Assembly: GCF_012027635.1 (NCBI RefSeq)
Contig: NZ_SNUS01000001.1
Location: forward strand, 1,054,001 to 1,118,000
Direction of reading: 5' to 3'
DNA from: Thermococcus sp. 21S9
GTDB taxonomy: Archaea; Methanobacteriota_B; Thermococci; Thermococcales; Thermococcaceae
Length of the DNA: 64,000 nt
Part shown: positions 26,370 to 36,144 of the stretch, piece after piece
Position numbering within the stretch: position 1 is the first letter of the stretch
How the letters are laid out: each line of letters opens with the position of its first letter
The notes under the pieces: model-generated
Seen by the model: only the letters and a program-made list of their open reading frames with translations
Databases searched by the model: none
What the model was told of the DNA's origin: nothing
Position numbers and translations under genes: made by a program

Positions 26370-27541
26370 AGATGGACGAGAACGAAAAGAGGGTCTTCGG
26401 AATCAGCTGGAACGTCTTTCTCCTCGGCATCGTCAGCTTCCTCAACGACATGAGCAGTGAGATGATAGCGCCAATAGTTCCGGCTTACCTGACGGAGGTT
26501 CTCAAGGTCGGGAAGCTCGCGGGCGGTTCGATAATGGGCCTCATCGAGAGCGCGAGTTCGCTATTCAAGGTGGTTTTCGGCTACTTCAGCGACCGCTTTA
26601 GAAAGCGTAAGGCCTTCGTGTTCACAGGCTACGCGCTCTCAACGCTCTCCAAGGGGTTGCTTGCCTTCTCGCGTGGCTGGCTCGACTTCCTCGCGCTCAG
26701 ACTGCTCGACAGGACGGGGAAGGGAATACGAACGGCCCCGCGCGACGCTCTAATAGCCGAGTCAAGCAACGGAAAAACCGGAAAGTCCTTCGGCTTCCAC
26801 AGGATGATGGACACCCTTGGCGCGGTTGCCGGTCCCCTCGTGGCGGTTCTGCTAATCGGACTCCTCTCCTACCTGCCGAAGGAAACCCTCTATCGGAGGA
26901 TTTTCCTCCTCTCCGCCGTCCCAGGACTGCTGTCGCTCCTCATAATAGCGCTCTTCGTCAGGGACAGGGGTGGAGAAGTTAAGAGGAAAATAACCGCTAT
27001 CTCGTCACTACGGAGCCGTTCCCTTCAGCTCTTCCTTGCGGTTGTCGCCATAGGGACCCTCGGAAGGTACAGCTACGCCTTTACCCTCTGGAAGGCCGAG
27101 GAGCTCGGCTACACGGTTCTACAGGGCTCTGCCTTCTACGCGCTCTTCAACCTCATCTACGCCCTCTCAGCTTATCCAATAGGAGTTTACTCGGACAGGG
27201 TGAGCAAGAAGGCCTTAATCGGCGTTGGCTTCCTCCTCTCGGCCCTCGCAAGTCTCTGCTTTGCCTTCGCGAGGGACCTGACACTTTTGCTCCTCGCCTT
27301 CGTCCTCTACGGCCTCTACATGGCGGTGATTGACACGGTTCCGAGGGCGTACATGGCTGAGCTGGCAGGGGAGGGCGAGAAGGGGACGGTTATAGGTGCC
27401 TACCACACTGTGGTTGGAGTATTTGCCTTCCCTGCCTCGCTGATTGCCGGCTACCTCTGGAGTGCCTACTCCTTAACCTACAGCTTCCTCTTCGCCTCCG
27501 CCATGGCCTTCCTGGCCTTCGTCCTGCTCCAGTTTGATTGA
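26366..27541 (+). CDS. MFS family exporter
   Basis: The 391-residue protein has 11-12 hydrophobic helices and the MFS loop 2-3 motif in the form GYFSDRFRKRK, repeated in the second half as GVYSDRVSKKAL. The stretch LLDRTGKGIRTAPRDALIAES is typical of a subgroup of multidrug-type permeases. The ATG overlaps the padR stop, so the pair is one operon and the exporter is very likely the regulated target. Substrate unknown. A T-rich tract follows the stop. Confidence 0.9.
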   Translation: MKMDENEKRVFGISWNVFLLGIVSFLNDMSSEMIAPIVPAYLTEVLKVGKLAGGSIMGLIESASSLFKVVFGYFSDRFRKRKAFVFTGYALSTLSKGLLAFSRGWLDFLALRLLDRTGKGIRTAPRDALIAESSNGKTGKSFGFHRMMDTLGAVAGPLVAVLLIGLLSYLPKETLYRRIFLLSAVPGLLSLLIIALFVRDRGGEVKRKITAISSLRSRSLQLFLAVVAIGTLGRYSYAFTLWKAEELGYTVLQGSAFYALFNLIYALSAYPIGVYSDRVSKKALIGVGFLLSALASLCFAFARDLTLLLLAFVLYGLYMAVIDTVPRAYMAELAGEGEKGTVIGAYHTVVGVFAFPASLIAGYLWSAYSLTYSFLFASAMAFLAFVLLQFD

Positions 27542-27548
27542 CGTTCTG

Positions 27549-27577
27549 CCAATTTTTTCTGTCCCTTTTTGTTCATT
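27549..27577 (+). terminator. T-rich terminator after the MFS gene
   Basis: Two T-runs (six and five T) in a pyrimidine-rich stretch directly after the exporter stop and before the asparaginase ribosome binding site. This is the usual appearance of a euryarchaeal intrinsic terminator. Confidence 0.5.
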
Positions 27578-27628
27578 TCCCGTCAAAAAGACTAAAAACT
27601 GTGGGGCCTACTCGGCACGGTGGTGGGA

Positions 27629-28615
27629 GTGAGGATTCTAATAATCGGTACCGGCGGGACGATAGCGAGCGCGAAGACCGAGAAGGGTTACAAAGCCACG
27701 CTGAGCGTCGGCGAGATACTGGAGATGGCCGGAATAAAAGGCGACGGCGTTGAGATAGAGGCGAAGGACATACTCAACCTCGACAGCACGCTGATTCAGC
27801 CCGAGGACTGGATAACGATTGGAAAGGCCGTTTTTGAGAGCCTGAACGACTACGATGGAATCGTCATAACCCACGGAACTGATACCCTCGCCTACACCTC
27901 TTCGGCATTGAGCTTCATGCTGAGGAACGTTCCAATTCCAGTAGTTCTGACTGGCTCGATGCTCCCCATAACTGAACCCAACAGCGACGCGCCGAGGAAC
28001 CTGAAAACGGCACTAACCTTCGCGATGAAGGGCTTTCCGGGAATATACGTCGCCTTCATGGACAAGATAATGCTCGGCACGAGGGTTTCAAAGGTGCACT
28101 CCCTTGGCTTGAACGCCTTCCAGAGCATAAACTATCCCGACATTGCTTACATCAAGGGCGAGGAGGTAGTTATAAGGCACAAGCCCGAGCTTCCCGCCGG
28201 AGAGCCGTCCTTCGACCCGAGGATAGACCCAGAGGTTGTCCACGTTCGCCTAACGCCGGGCCTTTCGCCGGAGGTCTTTCTCGCGGTTGCAGAGAAAGTT
28301 CACGGCATAGTTCTCGAAGGCTACGGCGCCGGGGGGATTCCCTACCGCGGGCGGAACCTCCTCGAGGCCGTCTCAAAGGTCGCCCGCGAAAAACCCGTGG
28401 TCATGACGACGCAGGCCCTCTACGGTGGCGTTGATTTGACGCGCTACGAAGTTGGCAGAAGGGCCCTTGAGGCCGGCGTTATTCCGGCTGGAGATATGAC
28501 GAAGGAGGCAACGCTCGTTAAGCTCATGTACGCCCTCGGCAGGTCGAGGGAGGTTGAAGAAGTGAGGAGGATAATGGAGAAAAACCTCGCCGGGGAGCTC
28601 AGCTCAGCTTTTTGA
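27629..28615 (+). CDS. L-asparaginase
   Basis: The 328-residue protein is a type I asparaginase with both active-site motifs: GTGGTIAS (first catalytic Thr) at the N-terminus and ITHGTDTLAYTSSAL (second Thr with the Asp-Lys pair), plus VLTGSMLPITEPNSDA. It deamidates asparagine to aspartate. GTG 27629 was chosen because related proteins start MRILI and GGTGGT lies just upstream; earlier GTG codons at 27620 and 27623 overlap that site. Its end overlaps the convergent small gene by 17 bp. Confidence 0.94.
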   Translation: MRILIIGTGGTIASAKTEKGYKATLSVGEILEMAGIKGDGVEIEAKDILNLDSTLIQPEDWITIGKAVFESLNDYDGIVITHGTDTLAYTSSALSFMLRNVPIPVVLTGSMLPITEPNSDAPRNLKTALTFAMKGFPGIYVAFMDKIMLGTRVSKVHSLGLNAFQSINYPDIAYIKGEEVVIRHKPELPAGEPSFDPRIDPEVVHVRLTPGLSPEVFLAVAEKVHGIVLEGYGAGGIPYRGRNLLEAVSKVAREKPVVMTTQALYGGVDLTRYEVGRRALEAGVIPAGDMTKEATLVKLMYALGRSREVEEVRRIMEKNLAGELSSAF

Positions 28616-28811
28616 GCTCCTCGTCGCCTATTATGAGGGGCCTCTCGGCCTCTATGACGTAGCTCAGCTTCCACTCAACCTCTCCCCTGTTCATGAGCTC
28701 TGCGTAGCGCTTTGCCTTCTCTTCGGCTTCCTCAAGCGAGGAAGCCTCGACGATTCTCCTGACGTACCACTTTCTGTCTCCAAACCTGAGCTTGAACTCG
28801 GCCATGAACAT
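28599..28811 (-). CDS. Small conserved-looking protein, 70 residues
   Basis: The product MFMAEFKLRFGDRKWYVRRIVEA... is short, with an alternating beta pattern followed by a helix (SSLEEAEEKAKRYAELMNRG). It resembles small archaeal proteins of the type found as ribosomal L18a-like (LX) folds, but that resemblance is only structural. ATG 28811 follows GGTGATGCCC. A TATA-like TTTTAAATG lies near 28840-28848. Confidence 0.65.
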   Translation of the reverse strand: MFMAEFKLRFGDRKWYVRRIVEASSLEEAEEKAKRYAELMNRGEVEWKLSYVIEAERPLIIGDEELKKLS

Positions 28812-28893
28812 GGGCATCACCGTTTCTGTCTCCCCAGAAACATTTAAAACTATAATGGACTCTTGGAGTCTGTGCATACGAGGTGAGGGAGTT

Positions 28894-31218
28894 ATGAGAA
28901 TTGGACGGATAGTTCTAACAATTGTCTTACTCTCCATTCTATCCACGGGTTATGTCTCGGGCGCGGGACTGGGAACGGATGTGACGGTTGCGGGATACAT
29001 TGTTAACGGTAAGGCCCCTACCCTTGTAATGGAACAGAATGGGGGCTACGGTTTCCTCGTTTTCTTTGATAACACTACCACTTGGGCATTTGTTAGATTG
29101 GACACCGATATGCACATCACCCCCATTCGTGTGTATCACGTTTTGGAGCCCAAAGGCCATGTTGTCTATCCTACCTCGCTGATTCCATACAAGAATGGGT
29201 TTTTGGTTGCCGGTAATATTGACGTTAGAAGTAACTCTTCCAGTTCTCATTGGGGATTCTGGCTGGCGTACTTTGATAAAAGTGGAAACGTTGTGTGGGA
29301 GAGGGCTTACCTGACCCGCTTTACCTCCTCCGTCTCAAGGATTATCGTTGATAACTCCACGGGGAAAATCCTGCTGGTGGGTAGTGGATGCTTTTACTCA
29401 GGTAGTGACGGGTTCATTGGGGTGTTCAACCCTGAAACCCGGAAGCTTGAGAAGCTCGTTGCCCTCGGTGGTATATATGCCGATGGGATTGACGACGTTA
29501 TAGTTCTCAGGGATTCATACGTTGTGGTGGGGAGCTCCTGGAGTCTGGGCGATATCCAGGGAAAACCCTTCGTGGTGAGGTTTACGAAGGACTTCAGCGT
29601 TCTGAACTCTGTCGCGTTTACACTCCTCGATGGCGGAACTCCCGTGAAGTCTGCTGACTGGTGGGCGACTTACACCAGCTACTCCAACGGCACGATTAGA
29701 CTCTTTGGAAAGTTTCTCGTTGAAAAATACGGCCAGAAGAGGGTTACCCTGCAGAAAAGCGGGCTGTGGTGGATGACCCTTGATAACAACTTCGACCTCC
29801 TCAATTACTCGTTCAAGGAAGCCACTGTCAACTCCAGCCCCATTGAGCTCGGTTATTCCGGGGTTTTCAAACTGTACCACCTGCCCTCTTCCAACGACTC
29901 TATGATAGTGTCTGGGGTTTACCTCGACTATGAGCGGTTCTTCGTGGGCTGGATTCACAACAGTTCGATAGACGGCTACTTCGTGAACGTCAACCGTTCT
30001 CCTGTGGATTACTATAACTCACTCATTCCGCCGTTTACCCCTGTTTTTAAGTTGGATAACTCCCTTGTTCTTACGTTAACTGCCCAAAGGTACTCCGACG
30101 TAAACTTCAAAGCGTACAGTCCTCTCCTGGCCATTAGAATTCCCTACACCAAGCTCCACAATCCCGTGGCGCTGAGAAAGAATTTCCTCTACGGTGGAAA
30201 CTTCTCGATAAAACTCAAGAACGCGGGTTTCAGGGTAAAGGAGAGCAGGTACGTTGTCCCCTACAGTATAAAGCTCCTCAACGTTGAGATACATCCTGGC
30301 AATATTAGCATTGTTCCCGTCGATTCCATGTTAAATATTGTCGAGCTCAGGGACCCAAAGCCAATGGTTAAGGTGGACATATTCCAGGACTCTGACTCAT
30401 CTTTCCCAAGCGATGCCACTATTTACATAGACGGCACTAAAATTAACATTAGCTCCTCTGCGGCCACCCTTTATCTCTTCCCGGGGAAACATAATGTGAC
30501 TATAACAAAACAGGGTTTCATACCCCATAATGAGACAATTGACCTGCAAGCGTTTGTGAGATATGGCTTTGATATTAGTACTCTTGCATCGTTTTTACGG
30601 CTTTCAGTCTCCCCGGAAAACACCACTATCAAAATAATATGTCCTCCATCGTATCAGCCCGACTATCGGTTCACCTTTAACATCACTTCCAAGATAAAGG
30701 GGATAATACTACCAACCGCTTATTACTGTCTCGTAACTGCCGTTAAAGATGGCTACGTCCCGCAGTCAAAGGAGATATGGACTTTCAATGTCATGAACCT
30801 CACCTTCAACCTTACACCTGAGCCTGTTAGCCTGACGATTTCCAGCAATCCCCCGGCTGAGGTTTTTGTAAACGGGAAATCCTACGGCAGAACGCCCAAG
30901 AACCTGTCCCTCAATCCCGGAAACTACACCGTAGTCCTATCGAAGCAGGGTTATCAGAACTATTCCGTTAACCTAACACTCAAGCCAGGGGAGAGTAAAA
31001 GCCTTAGCGTCACACTTACTCCTTTAGAGAACTCCACCACGAGCCCAACGAGCACTTCCACTCCCGTTGCCCACAATGCGACTTCCAGCATTACCTCGAG
31101 CACTCCGGTCCAAAACACCAGTGTACAACCGTTAAATGGGGAAAGAAACGTGTGCGGGCCGGCGTTTATAGTTGTGCTGGCCCTGCTGGCGCTGATAGCT
31201 GGGCGAAAAAGAACCTAA
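28894..31218 (+). CDS. Cell-surface protein with PEGA domains and CGP-CTERM anchor
   Basis: The 774-residue protein has an N-terminal signal peptide (MRIGRIVLTIVLLSILSTGY), a repeat region that looks like a beta propeller (repeated GFLVAGN, ILLVGSG, VVVGSSW strands) over about residues 25-350, a beta-rich middle, PEGA-type domains (FPGKHNVTITKQGF and NPGNYTVVLSKQGYQNYS), a Ser/Thr/Asn linker likely glycosylated, and the C-terminal tripartite signal VCGPAFIVVLALLALIAGRK. This is the CGP-CTERM anchor of Thermococcales, processed and attached at the Cys. It has its own GAGGTGAGGG binding site. Function unknown, probably in attachment or sensing. Confidence 0.88.
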   Translation: MRIGRIVLTIVLLSILSTGYVSGAGLGTDVTVAGYIVNGKAPTLVMEQNGGYGFLVFFDNTTTWAFVRLDTDMHITPIRVYHVLEPKGHVVYPTSLIPYKNGFLVAGNIDVRSNSSSSHWGFWLAYFDKSGNVVWERAYLTRFTSSVSRIIVDNSTGKILLVGSGCFYSGSDGFIGVFNPETRKLEKLVALGGIYADGIDDVIVLRDSYVVVGSSWSLGDIQGKPFVVRFTKDFSVLNSVAFTLLDGGTPVKSADWWATYTSYSNGTIRLFGKFLVEKYGQKRVTLQKSGLWWMTLDNNFDLLNYSFKEATVNSSPIELGYSGVFKLYHLPSSNDSMIVSGVYLDYERFFVGWIHNSSIDGYFVNVNRSPVDYYNSLIPPFTPVFKLDNSLVLTLTAQRYSDVNFKAYSPLLAIRIPYTKLHNPVALRKNFLYGGNFSIKLKNAGFRVKESRYVVPYSIKLLNVEIHPGNISIVPVDSMLNIVELRDPKPMVKVDIFQDSDSSFPSDATIYIDGTKINISSSAATLYLFPGKHNVTITKQGFIPHNETIDLQAFVRYGFDISTLASFLRLSVSPENTTIKIICPPSYQPDYRFTFNITSKIKGIILPTAYYCLVTAVKDGYVPQSKEIWTFNVMNLTFNLTPEPVSLTISSNPPAEVFVNGKSYGRTPKNLSLNPGNYTVVLSKQGYQNYSVNLTLKPGESKSLSVTLTPLENSTTSPTSTSTPVAHNATSSITSSTPVQNTSVQPLNGERNVCGPAFIVVLALLALIAGRKRT

Positions 31219-31469
31219 GGCTCAACCGCCAGGTAACGGCCGTCCCTCTCGAAGGCCTCGAAGACCTTTCCCCCTTCTTTCGTTTTTAGCTCGACGAGAA
31301 CCTTCTTTGGGGGTTCCTCAACCTCGGCCTCAACCCTCTGATTGCTGAGAACCTGAATGAACGCATCGCCAAGTCTCTCGAACTCAAAAACGAGGTTTCC
31401 GTCCTCCCATCTCGTACCGCGGAAGTTCACTCCGCCCATCCTGAAAGTTACCTCAAGAACTATCTTCAA
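31215..31469 (-). CDS. Small hypothetical protein, TTG start
   Basis: The 84-residue product (MKIVLEVTFRMGGVNFRG...) is beta-rich with repeated charged strands; no family recognised. TTG 31469 was chosen because GGTGA lies exactly 5 nt upstream, the spacing seen throughout this window; a GTG at 31478 overlaps that site. Its stop overlaps the end of the CGP-CTERM gene by 4 bp. Confidence 0.55.
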   Translation of the reverse strand: MKIVLEVTFRMGGVNFRGTRWEDGNLVFEFERLGDAFIQVLSNQRVEAEVEEPPKKVLVELKTKEGGKVFEAFERDGRYLAVEP

Positions 31470-31515
31470 AGCTTTCACCGGGATAATTAGGGGAGGGAGG
31501 TTAAAAAGGTTGGCC

Positions 31516-33738
31516 TCAGGCCTTCTTCAGCTTCACGACTTCCTTGGCGAACTCCTCAAGCACCTCCTTGCGCATGCCCTCGAAGAACTTTATTGACCCC
31601 GCGTAGCTGTGGCCACCGCCCTCGATTCCCGCCGATGGGAGCTTCTCCTGGAGCCTCGGGATTATCTCGTTGAGGTCGAAGTTGTAGGCGGACATTCCAT
31701 CGCTGGCCCTAACCACGGCGAAGTCCGGGCCGTAGGCAAGGGTCAGGATTGGACTGTCTTCACCGTACTTCTCCTTGAAGTGGTCGTGGATTAAACCGCT
31801 CAGCTTGCCCGGAGAAGGATAGCTGAACTTCGGCGCGAAGAGCTCCACGTCGATGGTGTTGAACCTTATGCCGTTGGGTAGGACGACGCTCTTGACGTGC
31901 GGTAGCGATGCCTTCAGCGCTTTCTCCTGCTTCTCTTTGACCTCTGGATAAATCGCGTTTATCAGCTCGCGGTGCCTCTGCAGGTTGCCGGTCAGAAGGA
32001 GAATCTCGTCAATGATTCCGTGCCCGTCCATGAACTTCCAGTAGAAGGCCTCGTGGTCTATGACCTCGGCAATCTTCTTCAGGTCCTCCTCGGTGAGGCC
32101 CTTCGCCTTCTTGGCAATCTCGAGGTACTGGTAGAACTCCGGAGCTTTGCTCCTGTCGCCGGTTCCAGCGATGGCAGGCAGGTGCTTTATCTTGTCCTCA
32201 ACGTCGGGGTTGACGAAACGGGCCACCTCAGTTGCCAGCATTCCAGCGGTTAATTCGTAGTAACCGCGCTTGACGTGGTGCGGATTGACGTGGACATCAA
32301 CGTACTCATCGACCTTAGCTTTGTCCTCGCTCACCCACTCGCGCGGGTCGTGGTGGTCTATGACCACTATTGGAACCCCGTAGGCCTTTATCCTCTTGTA
32401 GGCAGGAATGTCCTCGCTCGTTCCGCCGTTGTCCACTATGACGACGAGCGGGAGCGGGTCTCCGAACTTCTCATGGTCCTCGACCATGAATATTATGTCC
32501 TTGAGCACATCTTCCAGCTCGTAGAAGGGAGCCCTGCTCGGTCTGCGCTTGAAGAGCTTCCACCTCGCCTGCGGGTCCGGGGAGATGCTCTCTATCAGCG
32601 GGACTATCGCGTATTCAAGGGCCAGACCGGAAGTGTAACCATCGGCATCGGAGTGGTGCCTCAGGAGAATCGGCCTGCCCTCGAAGATTGCCCTCCTAAT
32701 CATGAAGGCGGCCTTCATAATCTTCGGCTTGAGCTTCTCGAGAACCTCGCTCTGGACGAGGAAGCCCACATCTTTGGGCTGTGCCCTCTTGTCGAGCTCG
32801 GCTTCTATCTGCTGTTTAACCCTCGCTGCATCAGGTCCCCAGAGCCTCGCCATGTCGCTGACTTCAATCTGAATCTCGCCCGAGTGGAAGGCTATCTTGC
32901 CTATGACCTCAACGATGTCGCCGACCTGGATGTTGGGGTAAGCTCTAACTCCAGGAGCCTCGAAGGCGGCCGCCCAGGTTATTCCAGTTCCGTCGGTTAT
33001 CGTGAAGACCGTTGGCCCGCCGGTGACCTGTATCTGCGTAACCTTACCCTGTATCCTCACGGTCTTTCCGGCCATGTCCTTGCTGAGCTCGGCTATCGGC
33101 GTTACGGGGAGTTCCTTCTTGACGACGACGGTCTTGTAGTGCCTCTGTGGTGACTCGATGAGGTCTATCTCCCTCTTGTCGGGCCTGACGTCGAGAACCT
33201 GGACGATTATCTCCTGTCCCGGCAGGTACTCCCTTCCGCCGAGGAGGTCCTTCCTCTTGATTAGACCGACGACGTGCGGGTTGAGCCTGACGAAAACTCC
33301 GAAGCGCTCGACCCTGTCAATCGTTCCCTTGTAGAGACTGCCGATTTCCACATCTTCGTAGTCGCAGGTCTTGTCGAGTATGAAGACGACCTTGTACTTC
33401 CTGAGGCAGTCCGGGCAGACCCACGTCGTTTCCATTCCCGGCTCCCAGGGCTCTTTTATCTTGCCACAGATGTCACAGACGAGCACCTTGCCCGTTCCGC
33501 CACAGGTTGGGCAGGTGTCGTAAACGGGAACCGTTCCCTTGCCGTGGCACTCGGGGCAGGGTATCTCGTCAACCTCGTCCTCGACGCCGAGGTGGTCGAG
33601 GTTTCTGTAACCTTTCAGCTTTTCGCCTATCTTGAAATCAGCCGGAACGTAGCCCCAGCCCTCGCAAACGGGGCACTCCTTCTCGCCTACCTTCACCTTT
33701 CCCGTTCCGTGGCACTCGGGACAGTCCTTAACCGCCAT
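31516..33738 (-). CDS. DHH phosphoesterase with DnaJ-type zinc fingers, S1 and OB domains (RecJ-like)
   Basis: The 740-residue protein has an unusual order: two DnaJ-like zinc-finger regions (CPECHGTGKV, CPVCEGWGYV, CPECHGKGTV, CPTCGGTGKV) and a further CxxC pair at residues 1-125, an S1 domain (about 130-205, GSLYKGTIDRVERFGVFVRL), an OB/tRNA-anti domain (about 215-300, KTVRIQGKVTQIQVTGG), then a RecJ-type DHH domain with HHSDADG, VIVDNGG and VVIDHHDP, and a DHHA1-like C-terminus ending with a GGGHSYAG motif. Such proteins are Mn-dependent exonucleases of DNA or RNA. The added S1 and OB folds suggest an RNA or single-stranded substrate; the exact role is unknown. Confidence 0.9.
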   Translation of the reverse strand: MAVKDCPECHGTGKVKVGEKECPVCEGWGYVPADFKIGEKLKGYRNLDHLGVEDEVDEIPCPECHGKGTVPVYDTCPTCGGTGKVLVCDICGKIKEPWEPGMETTWVCPDCLRKYKVVFILDKTCDYEDVEIGSLYKGTIDRVERFGVFVRLNPHVVGLIKRKDLLGGREYLPGQEIIVQVLDVRPDKREIDLIESPQRHYKTVVVKKELPVTPIAELSKDMAGKTVRIQGKVTQIQVTGGPTVFTITDGTGITWAAAFEAPGVRAYPNIQVGDIVEVIGKIAFHSGEIQIEVSDMARLWGPDAARVKQQIEAELDKRAQPKDVGFLVQSEVLEKLKPKIMKAAFMIRRAIFEGRPILLRHHSDADGYTSGLALEYAIVPLIESISPDPQARWKLFKRRPSRAPFYELEDVLKDIIFMVEDHEKFGDPLPLVVIVDNGGTSEDIPAYKRIKAYGVPIVVIDHHDPREWVSEDKAKVDEYVDVHVNPHHVKRGYYELTAGMLATEVARFVNPDVEDKIKHLPAIAGTGDRSKAPEFYQYLEIAKKAKGLTEEDLKKIAEVIDHEAFYWKFMDGHGIIDEILLLTGNLQRHRELINAIYPEVKEKQEKALKASLPHVKSVVLPNGIRFNTIDVELFAPKFSYPSPGKLSGLIHDHFKEKYGEDSPILTLAYGPDFAVVRASDGMSAYNFDLNEIIPRLQEKLPSAGIEGGGHSYAGSIKFFEGMRKEVLEEFAKEVVKLKKA

Positions 33739-33900
33739 CCTCTCACCCCGCTTAGGTTACGGCTTTGGCTTAAAAACGTTAGCAGGTTCCCGCTTTTACT
33801 GTCTCTATTTCGTGGTTCGAACCTACACGATGTCCTACACAAATCGCTTAAAAATTGCTTGAATTAATGATTTCTGGGGGAGTAAAGCCGAAATAGCAAA

Positions 33901-36144
33901 ATGGGGGGTTTACGAGTGAGATTCCGACAAAAACTTTACTTTGTTTTGATTGGCACTATGATAACTGTTATGGTTGTTATGGCATTAGCTCAGTTGAGAG
34001 GAATTGAAACCATGAGAACTACTGTAGAAAACACTGTTGGGCCGGTGATAACCGACCAGGCTAACCACATTGCGCTTCTTGAAAGCGAGAAGTACGCCCT
34101 GATGATAGACGAGAGGCTCAGTCCCCTCCAGCTCGTTGCTGACTCCTATGCCAAGTCCATAGCGAGCGAGTACGCGGTCAACGAGTACCTGCCAGGGTAC
34201 ACCAGCACCCAGACGTTTTGGAACACGGTTGAAAAGAAGCTGACGGAGCTAAAGAACTCAGAGGGGGACATTATCAACGCCTACTACGCTGACAGCACGG
34301 GAAGGATTGAGATAGTTCCCCCCGCCCAGCTTCCCCAGGACTACAACGCCACCCACTCGAGCTGGTACCGCCGTGCCGTTGAGAACGGCCCCTTCTGGAT
34401 GGAACCCTACACCGACATAATCACGAACAAGACCGTGATAAGCTACATTACCCCCGTCGTCTACAACGGAACCGTTGTTGGTGTCCTTGGTATAGACGTT
34501 GACTTCTCCGCTCTCTCAAGGGAGATAGTCTCCACGCGCATCGGGAAGACCGGCTACCTCTTCGTTCTCAGCCCCAACGGTACTGTTGTTATTCACCCCA
34601 ACGAGAGCCTGGTGGGCAAGCTCAACGTGTTCACGAACGAGAGCTACGCTCCCCTTGCCAATGCGATGAAGAGGGAGGAGCAGGGAGTTGTTGAGCTCGA
34701 CCTCAACGGGAAAACGATGGTCATGGCGTTTGCGAGGAGCAAGGTTACCAACTGGACGATAGTGGCCGCGGCTCCGAAGGATGAGCTCATCGGGGCGCTG
34801 GTTGAGTCCCTGAACACCGCCAAGTCAGAGGCGTCGAGGAACCTCATCTTCAGCCTTGGCCTTGCCTCGCTGATAGCCTTCGGCCTCGTGCTCGCGGGCG
34901 TTCAGTACCTGAGAAAAGCGTTGAAGCCGATAGAAGAACTCACGAACGCGGCGGAGCTGATAGCCGAGGGCAGGCTCGAGGAGGCCAAGAAGGTCGTTGG
35001 GTCCATCGACTACCCCTACCGCGACGATGAGATTGGAAAGCTCCTTACCGCCTTTGAGGCAATCTCGCGCGACGTTATCGGAACCCTCAATGGCGTCATC
35101 CAGAAGCTTGAACGCCTCGCCGAGGGCGACCTGAGCAACGGTTTGAGCGTCGAGGCCAGGGGAGACCTGAAGAACATAATAAAGGCCCTCCGCGAAACGT
35201 CGGCCAAGATGAGAACGCTGATAGGCAACATCCGCCACATCGGTCTACTGCTCGACCAGCAGGCGGGAGAACTGGCGCAGATTGCCGAAAACGTCCGCGG
35301 TTCAATGGAGCAGGTTGGTGAAGCCATAGAGCAGGTGAGCATTGAGGCGCAGAGGCAGCAGGAGAGCATCAACGAGATTACCGAGGGAATGCGCCTCGTC
35401 GCCCAGGTCACAGAGGAGACCTCGAGCATAATGGAGGAGTTTGAGAGGGCCGTCGAGGAGGTTACGAGGACGGCATCTGAGGGTGGACGGAAGGGTGATG
35501 AGGCCATACGGGACGTTGAGAGTATCAAGCGCTCGATGGACTTCATTGACGAGGCCGTACGGGCAGTAAGCGAGATGAGCAAGAGGATAGGTGAGATAAC
35601 TCAGACGATAGGTAACATTGCCGAGCAGACGAACTTACTCGCTTTGAACGCCGCGATAGAGGCGGCACGTGCCGGGGACGCTGGAAAGGGCTTCGCGGTG
35701 GTTGCCCAGGAAATCCGCGGTCTGGCAGAGGAGAGCAAGGAAGCCGCCGAGAAAATACGCGAAATCATAGCCGAGATGGACGAGAAGGTCCGGAGGGCCG
35801 TTGAGGAGACCGAGAAGGGTGTTGATACTGTCTCAAGCTCTACCGAGACCCTAAAGGAGAGCCTCGGCTACCTCGGATACATAGCGGAGATGATTGGCTC
35901 GATAGGCGAAAGGGTCTCTGAGGTAAAGGAGCAGGCAGAGAGGACAAAGGAGGAAGTCGAGAAGGCCCTTAGGGCCCTTGAGAACCTCGCCGCGAGCGCC
36001 GAAGAGACAACAGCCTCTGCCGAGGAGGTCAGCTCGGCGATGCAGGAGCAGAGGGCCGAGATAGAGGCCCTGAGTGAGGAGGCCAGGAAGCTCAAGGAGA
36101 TAGCGCGGGAGCTCCGTGAGAACGTGGAGCAGTTCCGCCTCTAA
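33901..36144 (+). CDS. Methyl-accepting chemotaxis protein with dCache sensor
   Basis: The 747-residue chemoreceptor has an N-terminal transmembrane helix (about residues 12-32), an extracellular double-Cache domain (about 40-300) with HSSWYRRAVENGPFWMEPYTD and VVYNGTVVGVLGIDVDFS, a second helix, HAMP (about 345-400), and the MCP signalling coil with the tip sequence QTNLLALNAAIEAARAG. It would sense a small ligand outside the cell and control CheA. No che gene is nearby. ATG 33901 has a weak binding site; GTG 33916, behind GGGGGGTTT, is a good alternative. A TTAAAAATT promoter-like element is at 33849-33857. Confidence 0.95.
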   Translation: MGGLRVRFRQKLYFVLIGTMITVMVVMALAQLRGIETMRTTVENTVGPVITDQANHIALLESEKYALMIDERLSPLQLVADSYAKSIASEYAVNEYLPGYTSTQTFWNTVEKKLTELKNSEGDIINAYYADSTGRIEIVPPAQLPQDYNATHSSWYRRAVENGPFWMEPYTDIITNKTVISYITPVVYNGTVVGVLGIDVDFSALSREIVSTRIGKTGYLFVLSPNGTVVIHPNESLVGKLNVFTNESYAPLANAMKREEQGVVELDLNGKTMVMAFARSKVTNWTIVAAAPKDELIGALVESLNTAKSEASRNLIFSLGLASLIAFGLVLAGVQYLRKALKPIEELTNAAELIAEGRLEEAKKVVGSIDYPYRDDEIGKLLTAFEAISRDVIGTLNGVIQKLERLAEGDLSNGLSVEARGDLKNIIKALRETSAKMRTLIGNIRHIGLLLDQQAGELAQIAENVRGSMEQVGEAIEQVSIEAQRQQESINEITEGMRLVAQVTEETSSIMEEFERAVEEVTRTASEGGRKGDEAIRDVESIKRSMDFIDEAVRAVSEMSKRIGEITQTIGNIAEQTNLLALNAAIEAARAGDAGKGFAVVAQEIRGLAEESKEAAEKIREIIAEMDEKVRRAVEETEKGVDTVSSSTETLKESLGYLGYIAEMIGSIGERVSEVKEQAERTKEEVEKALRALENLAASAEETTASAEEVSSAMQEQRAEIEALSEEARKLKEIARELRENVEQFRL

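Noticed and set aside
32275-33153. Plus-strand open frame of 292 codons opposite the DHH protein
   Set aside because: The minus strand encodes complete known domains; the opposite frame has no binding site and no recognisable domain.
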